In this document: positions 6,307 to 10,882 of the stretch, in pieces
Layout of the letters: the number at the start of each line of letters is the position of its first letter
How positions within the stretch are numbered: position 1 is the stretch's first letter
NCBI GenBank assembly: GCA_003220975.1
Contig: QHTX01000164.1
Location: 1 to 10,882 of the forward strand
DNA length: 10,882 nt
Source: Gemmatimonadota bacterium
GTDB taxonomy: Bacteria > Gemmatimonadota > Gemmatimonadetes > Gemmatimonadales > GWC2-71-9
Direction: 5' to 3'
The notes under the pieces: generated by a model
What the model was told of the DNA's origin: nothing
Databases searched by the model: none
What the model saw: the letters and a program-made list of their open reading frames with translations, nothing else
Position numbers and translations under genes: made by a program

Positions 6307-7635
6307 TCAGAGCCGCCCGCGGCGCTTCAGGTCGAGGTAGCGCGCCACGACCGCCTGCGCCGCACGCTCGGGCGGTACGTCCAGCACGAGCACACCGGCC
6401 CGCCGCATGTAGCCGAGCGCCTCCTCGCGCGCGCGCAACAGCTCCTCGGCTGCCGCCTTCCGGAACGCGTCCCGCTCGGCCGTAGGACGCAGCGCGGCGA
6501 CGTGGTCGAGCTCCGGGTTCCGGAGCGTGACCGCGAGCGGCAGGTGGCGCGGCCGCAAGGACGCGACGTTCGCCACCAGCGCGTCGGACGCGAAGCGGTC
6601 GATCACGTCCGTGAAGAGCACGGTGAGCGCCCGTTTGCGATTGCGGGCCGCGAGATAGCGGAACGCGCCCGGGTAGTCCGACTCGACGAGCGTCGGCTCG
6701 ACGACGGCGAGCACGTCGAGCGCCCGCTTCAGGCCGACCCGGCCGCGCTGCGGCGCGACGAAATGCTGCACCCCGTCCGCGAACGCCATCACCCCCACGT
6801 TGTCGTCGTGCTGCGCCGCGGCATAGGCCAGCTCGAGCGCCGCCTGCACGACGTAGTCGAGGCGCGACACGCCGGCGATGTCCGCCGTCAGGAGTCGCCC
6901 CGTGTCGAGCACGAGCAGCACGTGCTGGCGTCGCTCGGCCTCGTACTGGCGGGTGATGACCTTGCCGCGCTTTGCCGTGGCCTTCCAGTCGATGTGCCGC
7001 AGATCGTCCCCGGGCACCCACTCCCGCAGCGACTCGAACAGCCGGCCCTCGCCCAGGCGGCGCAGCGGTGTGATCCCCTGCTCGCGGCGGCGTCGCGCCT
7101 GGGCCACGGAGGCCCGAAGCCGGACCGACACGAGGGGCGGATACACGGCGGCCTCCCACGGCAGCGCCACCACGCCGCGGCGCAGGCCCAGGCCGAGCGG
7201 GCCGATCGAGTCCACCACGAACGCCCCCCCCTCCGTGCCCGTTGCGCGTCCACGCCGCACGGGCGTGACGGGGAGCGCTTCCCGCGTCTCGCCGCGGGGT
7301 GGGACCGTGAGCCGGCGGGGCGGCTGGGTGCCGCCCAGCAGGTCGGGCCGCACCTCGCGCACGCGCAGCCGCGCGCGCCGCCGCGTGGCGTTGCGCCAGC
7401 GGTAGCCGACCTCGCCCCGGCTGCCCACCGAGAACGCGGGCGGCGCCTCGCGCGCCACGCCGAGTCCCCCGGGGCGGGGACGCACCGCGAGCGCGGCGTC
7501 GATCCACACGGCGCCGAGCAGCGCGACGTCGGCGAGCAACATCGCATCGAGACCCCACGGCACCCAGAACCCCAGGACGCCGAGCGCGGCGACGGCGGCG
7601 CCGACCCAGAGCGCACGGCGCGTCAGGAGAATCAC
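6307..7635 (-). CDS. DUF58 family membrane protein (von Willebrand A-like)
   Basis: The 442-residue protein starts at GTG 7635, overlapping the MoxR stop (GTGA). Two hydrophobic segments at the N-terminus (about 9-26 and 31-50) anchor it, the usual DUF58 layout. A beta-rich middle is followed by the DUF58 signature: REWVPGDDLRHIDWKATAKR (about 204-223), then RQYEAERRQHVLLVLDTGR. In the VWA-like fold that follows, the metal site that is usually DxSxS reads DTGRL (D244), so the two serines are absent and metal binding by this site is doubtful. The C-terminal part has AFRYLAARNRKRALTVLFTD and ends KRRGRL. DUF58 proteins pair with MoxR ATPases, which directly precede it here. They are thought to help maturation or assembly of envelope proteins, by analogy with the better-known MoxR/VWA pairs. 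Length and motifs are complete, with no frameshift. Confidence 0.9.
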   Translation of the reverse strand: MILLTRRALWVGAAVAALGVLGFWVPWGLDAMLLADVALLGAVWIDAALAVRPRPGGLGVAREAPPAFSVGSRGEVGYRWRNATRRRARLRVREVRPDLLGGTQPPRRLTVPPRGETREALPVTPVRRGRATGTEGGAFVVDSIGPLGLGLRRGVVALPWEAAVYPPLVSVRLRASVAQARRRREQGITPLRRLGEGRLFESLREWVPGDDLRHIDWKATAKRGKVITRQYEAERRQHVLLVLDTGRLLTADIAGVSRLDYVVQAALELAYAAAQHDDNVGVMAFADGVQHFVAPQRGRVGLKRALDVLAVVEPTLVESDYPGAFRYLAARNRKRALTVLFTDVIDRFASDALVANVASLRPRHLPLAVTLRNPELDHVAALRPTAERDAFRKAAAEELLRAREEALGYMRRAGVLVLDVPPERAAQAVVARYLDLKRRGRL

Positions 7636-8588
7636 GCCGTCGGCACTTCCGTCTTGTCGAGGATCGTCTTGAGCGCCGCGTCGGCCGTGACGCCCTCGAG
7701 CTCGAGCTCCGGGGCGACGGTGACGCGGTGCCGGAGCACTGCGGGCGCGAGCTGCTTCACGTCGTCGGGGATCACGTAGTCGCGCCCGTCGAGCAGCGCC
7801 GTGGCGCGCGCCGCCTTGAGCAGCGACACGCCCGCCCGCGGGCTCGCCCCGAGCGTGAGCGACGCGGCCTCGCGCGTGCCCCGCACGATCGCGGTGATGT
7901 AGGCCGAGATCTGCGCCTCCACCCGCACCGCTTCGACGGCCCGGCGCAGTCCCTCCAGGCCGTCCGCGTCCATCACCGGCGTGACTCCGTACGTCTCGGG
8001 CCGGTCGGCTTCGAAGCCCGCCACGGTGCGCGCGAGAATCCCCTGCTCGTGCTGGGCGTCGGGGTACCCCACGAGCACCTTGGTCATGAAGCGGTCGAGC
8101 TCGGCCTCGGGCAGCGGATAGGTCCCTTCGAACTCGACCGGGTTCTGCGTGGCGAACACCGTGAAGACGGCCGACAGCGGGTGGCCCACGCCGTCCACGG
8201 TGACCGTGCGCTCCTGCATCGCCTCGAGCAGCGCGGCCTGTGTCTTCGCGGGCGCACGGTTGATCTCGTCCGCGAGCACCAGGTCCGCGAAGATCGGGCC
8301 GGGCCGGAAGATGAACTCGTGTGTCCCGGTCAGCAGCGTGACGCCGGTGATGTCGGCGGGCATCAGGTCGGGCGTGAACTGAACGCGCTGGAACTTGACT
8401 TCGAGCGCCAGGGCCAGGGTGCGCACCAGCAGCGTCTTGGCGGTCCCGGGGACCCCTTCGAGCAGCACGTGTCCCCGCGCGAGCAGGCACACGAGGGCCT
8501 CCCGCGTCGCCGCCTCCTGGCCGAGCACCACGCGTTGCAGCGCCTCTAGGATGCGGCGCGCGTCCGCTGCGGGCGAAGCTCCTCCCAC
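7632..8588 (-). CDS. MoxR-family AAA+ ATPase
   Basis: The start is taken at GTG 8588, with GGAGG 4 bp upstream, giving 318 residues, the usual MoxR length; it overlaps the DUF4350 gene's end by 43 bp. Motifs in order: Walker A GVPGTAKT (45-52), the MoxR stretch VQFTPDLMPADITGV, Walker B LVLADEIN (103-110) followed by RAPAKTQAALLEAMQE, sensor 1 ATQNP, and EGTYPLPEAELDRFM with its arginine. The lid region contains TLGASPRAGVSLLKAARA and DYVIPDDVKQLAPAVLRHR. All ATPase residues are present. MoxR proteins are cytoplasmic chaperone-like hexameric ATPases that work with VWA or DUF58 partners on membrane or periplasmic targets. The DUF58 gene follows with a GTGA overlap and the DUF4350/DUF4129 genes precede it, the classic cluster. 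The client is unknown. Confidence 0.94.
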   Translation of the reverse strand: MGGASPAADARRILEALQRVVLGQEAATREALVCLLARGHVLLEGVPGTAKTLLVRTLALALEVKFQRVQFTPDLMPADITGVTLLTGTHEFIFRPGPIFADLVLADEINRAPAKTQAALLEAMQERTVTVDGVGHPLSAVFTVFATQNPVEFEGTYPLPEAELDRFMTKVLVGYPDAQHEQGILARTVAGFEADRPETYGVTPVMDADGLEGLRRAVEAVRVEAQISAYITAIVRGTREAASLTLGASPRAGVSLLKAARATALLDGRDYVIPDDVKQLAPAVLRHRVTVAPELELEGVTADAALKTILDKTEVPTA

Positions 8589-9796
8589 ACGTCCTCCACG
8601 GCTTGGGCGGCCGCGAGCGCGCGCTCGGGGCCGCCGGGTTCGGTGATGATGCGCTGCAGCCGGCGCACGGCGTTGCGGCCGGCGGCGGTGGGGAGCGCGA
8701 GCTCGAGCGCCGCGAGCCAGGCGCGCTGCTCGTCGGGGTGCAGCACCCCGGCCCGACCGAGCCGGCGGCGCAGCCCCGCGACGGTGAGGCCGATCGACGT
8801 GTCCACCCCGACCGCTCCCTCGAGGCCTGCGGCAAGCGCCTCGAGGTGCTCGAGCGGCGACCGGCGGCGCCGCTCCAGCACCGGCCGCGCCGGCCCGAAG
8901 CGCACCGCTGCCACCGCCAGCCCCGCGAGCCCCACCGCCACGAGCTGCAGCAGCGCCCACCCGCCGGGCGTGCCGGCGAGCCAGCCCACGAGGACCCCGA
9001 GGATTGAGCGCTCCTTGCCGAAGCCCTGGTGGTATTCGTCCACACGTCCACGCCGGCCGGGCACGAGCAGCGGCGCGATGAACTCGGCGACCTCGGTAGT
9101 GCGCCACGTCCGGTTGCGGAAGTAGCCGACGTCGGCCACCAGAGTGACGCTGCCGCCCCCCCCGCCTTGCGCCGCGAGGCGCACGGCCGCGGGCCGTCCG
9201 TCGCCCAGCCGCAGCAGCGTGTCCTGCGCCACGAAGCCGAGCGTCTCGCACTCGTTCTCCTCCACCTCGCCGCCGCGCCACCGCCGGCGCGCCTCGTCTC
9301 CCGGACCGCCGACCGGCTTCAAGTAGTCCGCGACCGGTGGCAGGACGAGACTTCCCTCGCTGAGGGGCGCCGTCACCGGGAAGCTGTCCGTCGCCACGAA
9401 CCGCCTCGCGTTCGCAGTGCGCCACCCCACGCAGCGCGTGAGGCCGCCGCCCGTGCCCGCCACGACGACGGCGCCCCCGCCCCGGACGAACCGCACGACC
9501 TGCGCGAGCTCGGCCGCCGCGAGATCGAGCGGCGGGTCGAGCACCACGAGCACGGCCGGGCGGTGCCTGGCTTCCCGCTCCAGATCGAACAGCGGCGTGC
9601 GGCGTCGCTCGACGGGGATCCGCAGGCGGGCGAGCACCTCGTACGTCGCGCTGCTCCCGCGGGGGCCGCTGAGAAACGCCGACGCACGGAAATCGAAGTC
9701 GGGCGTCCCGCCGCCGCTCCGGTTGCCCGCCCACACCGCGACCCCCACGGCGAGCGCCAGCAGCAGGACGAGCCAGATCTCAAGCCGCCGCAACAT
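8546..9796 (-). CDS. DUF4350 domain membrane protein
   Basis: The 416-residue protein starts at ATG 9796, 17 bp inside the end of the DUF4129 gene; the frame is open further upstream but that is overlap. An N-terminal TM helix (about 6-22, IWLVLLLALAVGVAVWAG) is followed by the DUF4350 core: FDFRASAFLSGPRGSSATYE (35-52), VLVVLDPPLDLAAAELAQVV and the glycine-rich loop RGGGAVVVAGTGGG. The core resembles the glutamine-amidotransferase-like fold often seen in this family, without a catalytic Cys at the usual place as far as can be read. VDEYHQGFGKERS (about 252-264) precedes a second TM helix, ALLQLVAVGLAGLAVAAVRF (281-300). A helical cytoplasmic tail of about 115 residues ends in WEELRPQRTRAAS. 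DUF4350 genes accompany DUF4129, MoxR and DUF58 genes, as here. The role is unknown; it is probably a membrane scaffold or ligand-binding part of the MoxR complex. Confidence 0.88.
   Translation of the reverse strand: MLRRLEIWLVLLLALAVGVAVWAGNRSGGGTPDFDFRASAFLSGPRGSSATYEVLARLRIPVERRRTPLFDLEREARHRPAVLVVLDPPLDLAAAELAQVVRFVRGGGAVVVAGTGGGLTRCVGWRTANARRFVATDSFPVTAPLSEGSLVLPPVADYLKPVGGPGDEARRRWRGGEVEENECETLGFVAQDTLLRLGDGRPAAVRLAAQGGGGGSVTLVADVGYFRNRTWRTTEVAEFIAPLLVPGRRGRVDEYHQGFGKERSILGVLVGWLAGTPGGWALLQLVAVGLAGLAVAAVRFGPARPVLERRRRSPLEHLEALAAGLEGAVGVDTSIGLTVAGLRRRLGRAGVLHPDEQRAWLAALELALPTAAGRNAVRRLQRIITEPGGPERALAAAQAVEDVWEELRPQRTRAAS
8593..8597 (-). promoter_or_regulatory. Ribosome binding site for the MoxR gene
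   Basis: GGAGG on the minus strand, inside the DUF4350 coding region, stands 4 bases before GTG 8588. It decides the MoxR start and puts Walker A at residue 45, as is normal for the family. Confidence 0.55.
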
Positions 9797-10418
9797 GCTC
9801 GAACACCAGCTCCGCTTCGGCCGCGAACTCGTGGTACGCCCGCTCGTCGCACGGGACGGCGCCGAAGACGTGGCGGTACAAGCGCCCGACCAGATCGGCG
9901 AGCGACGCGCGACCCGAGGGGTCGAGGCGCGCTTCGCCGACGTACTCCGCGGGCGTCTTGGATGGATGGAACTTGATCGCCTGCCGGGCGTCGAGGTCGA
10001 GCACGACGGCCACGAAGCGGTGCGCGAGCGCCTCGGTGTAGCGCCCGGCGCGGGCCAGGGCGTCCGCGCGCTCGCGGTGGGCGCGCGCATCCTCGAGCCG
10101 CAGTCCCCCAACGGCGCCGCCCGGTGTCGGCGTGCGCGCGGTCGGTCGCGTGACGCGCCAGACGACGTAGGCCATGTGGGCGAGCATCGCGACCAGCGCC
10201 AGGCTCAGCACGACGACGAGCAGCTTGAACGCGGCGGGATGATTCTCCTGGGTCCGCCCCAGCCAGTCGAGCACCCGCCCCACCAGCTCGAAGAGCCACT
10301 GCAGCGGGCTCCGACCGGAGACCCAGCGGTACTCCGGGCGCGCGAACACCTCCGCGACGGCACGCCGCAGCGAATCCGGCGCGACCGCCTGCGCCAGGGC
10401 GGCCAGCTCCGGCGTCAG
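9780..10418 (-). CDS. DUF4129 domain membrane protein; probable CTG start
   Basis: The frame holds one TM helix (KLLVVVLSLALVAMLAHMAY) and a C-terminal DUF4129 domain: RERADALARAGRYTEALAHR, VVLDLDARQAIKF, SKTPAEYV and DLVGRLYRHVFG. It ends at TGA 9782-9780. The start is a problem. The conserved-looking text LTPELAALAQAVAPDSLRRA and VAEVFARPEYRW begins right after the upstream stop, with no ATG, GTG or TTG there. CTG at 10418-10416 overlaps that stop as CTGA, mirroring the ATGA and GTGA junctions elsewhere in the run, with GGGGA 4 bases before it. The nearest standard start is GTG at 10349, which would cut off 23 residues including much of the EVFARPEY region. I chose CTG, giving 212 residues. 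DUF4129 proteins are membrane partners in MoxR clusters, sometimes fused to transglutaminase domains; none is present here. Confidence 0.82.
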   Translation of the reverse strand: MTPELAALAQAVAPDSLRRAVAEVFARPEYRWVSGRSPLQWLFELVGRVLDWLGRTQENHPAAFKLLVVVLSLALVAMLAHMAYVVWRVTRPTARTPTPGGAVGGLRLEDARAHRERADALARAGRYTEALAHRFVAVVLDLDARQAIKFHPSKTPAEYVGEARLDPSGRASLADLVGRLYRHVFGAVPCDERAYHEFAAEAELVFEHVAAA

Positions 10419-10882
10419 ACGATCCCCAGCCGCTGGCCCAGCACCTGCAGATCGAACGCCTCCCGGCGCACCCTCAGGTCGTAATACATCAGGGTGATGA
10501 CGGCCGCGATCACCGGGGCCAGGATCAGGGGCAGGATCACCGCGGCCACGGTGAGCACGATGCCCGCCACTGGCGCGGTCTTCATCACCACGTTGGCGAT
10601 CCCCTGCAGCACCTGGGACGGCAGAATGTTGCACAGCAGGAACGCCACCACCGCGAGCCCCAGGACCTTGAGCTTGAAGTCGCGCGTCAGCTCCCACGAT
10701 CGCCCGAACGCGTCGAACGAGCTGCCCAGCTCCTCGAGCACGACCACGGGCGTGGTCACGCCGTAGCCGCAGGCCACGAAGATGGTGAACCAGAGGGCCG
10801 CGCACGCGAGCACGAAGACCAGCAGTATGCCGACGCCGCTCCCCTTGAACACGGCCCCAGAGATCCCCACAACCACCCCGGC
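10415..10882 (-). CDS. Multi-pass membrane protein (GPDPase membrane-domain-like), C-terminal part
   Basis: The frame is open at the right edge of the window, so the N-terminus is missing; 155 residues are visible before TGA 10417-10415. Hydrophobic helices lie at about GILLVFVLACAALWFTIFVA, LKVLGLAVVAFLLCNIL and VAGIVLTVAAVILPLILAPV. Between the first two is the pattern TTPVVVLEELGSSFDAFGRS followed by WELTRDFKLKVLG. A PVVVLE, then ALxRSWELTRG-like, motif is typical of the membrane domain shared by YciC-like proteins and the glycerophosphoryl diester phosphodiesterase membrane domain family. The tail, YYDLRVRREAFDLQVLGQRL, also fits. No phosphodiesterase catalytic domain is visible. Such proteins are often next to DUF4129 genes. 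Its function is unknown; it probably helps form the envelope complex of this cluster. Confidence 0.7.
   Translation of the reverse strand, partial: AGVVVGISGAVFKGSGVGILLVFVLACAALWFTIFVACGYGVTTPVVVLEELGSSFDAFGRSWELTRDFKLKVLGLAVVAFLLCNILPSQVLQGIANVVMKTAPVAGIVLTVAAVILPLILAPVIAAVITLMYYDLRVRREAFDLQVLGQRLGIV

Noticed and set aside
5254..7779. 841-codon plus-strand open frame opposite the Ig/PPC and DUF58 genes
   Set aside because: The composition is shadow-like and it crosses several well-supported minus-strand genes.
1..10882. tRNA, rRNA, riboswitch, prophage or defence system
   Set aside because: No such structure or family motif is visible, and nearly every base lies in a supported protein gene.

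Overview
The window is GC-rich, gene-dense bacterial DNA with almost no intergenic sequence. The likely source is a Gemmatimonadota-like Gram-negative bacterium. This rests on general impression (a zinc-ribbon/PEGA Ser/Thr kinase, a MoxR-DUF58-DUF4350-DUF4129 cluster, a small porin-like protein ending in Phe, GTG starts) and not on a marker gene. Nothing in the window looks like a phage, an insertion sequence, a CRISPR array, a tRNA or an rRNA.

Layout. Bases 1-1396 are on the plus strand: the 3' end of a PLP-dependent group II amino-acid decarboxylase, then (ATGA overlap) a two-TM potassium-channel-like protein. From 10882 down to 1393 everything is on the minus strand and reads as one long run, or two abutting runs. 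In transcription order these are: a partial multi-pass membrane protein (GPDPase-membrane-domain-like), a DUF4129 protein, a DUF4350 protein, a MoxR AAA+ ATPase, a DUF58 protein, a 39-bp gap, a secreted Ig-like/PPC surface protein, a zinc-ribbon Ser/Thr kinase with TM and PEGA domain, a TPR/FlgD-Ig-like periplasmic protein, and a small outer-membrane beta-barrel. Neighbours overlap by 4-43 bp (ATGA, GTGA, probably CTGA) or are separated by 3 bp, except at the 39-bp gap. The two strands converge on a shared CTAG in which both stop codons overlap.

How the genes may work together. The first minus-strand block is the widespread MoxR/DUF58/DUF4129 type of membrane-anchored ATPase cluster, thought to act in envelope protein maturation. 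The second block combines an exported Ig/PPC protein, a transmembrane kinase with an extracytoplasmic PEGA domain, a periplasmic TPR protein and a beta-barrel. This looks like an envelope-sensing or envelope-building module, but that role is inferred from content and order only.

Oddities. (1) A 42-bp exact direct repeat (1331-1372 and 2455-2496) brackets the beta-barrel gene; one copy is coding sequence of the TPR protein and the other lies in the 3' end of the channel gene on the opposite strand. (2) Three consecutive non-kinase genes (Ig/PPC, TPR, beta-barrel) each carry one single-base frameshift, while the five complete genes not among these three appear intact. These points raise both biological and assembly-quality questions.
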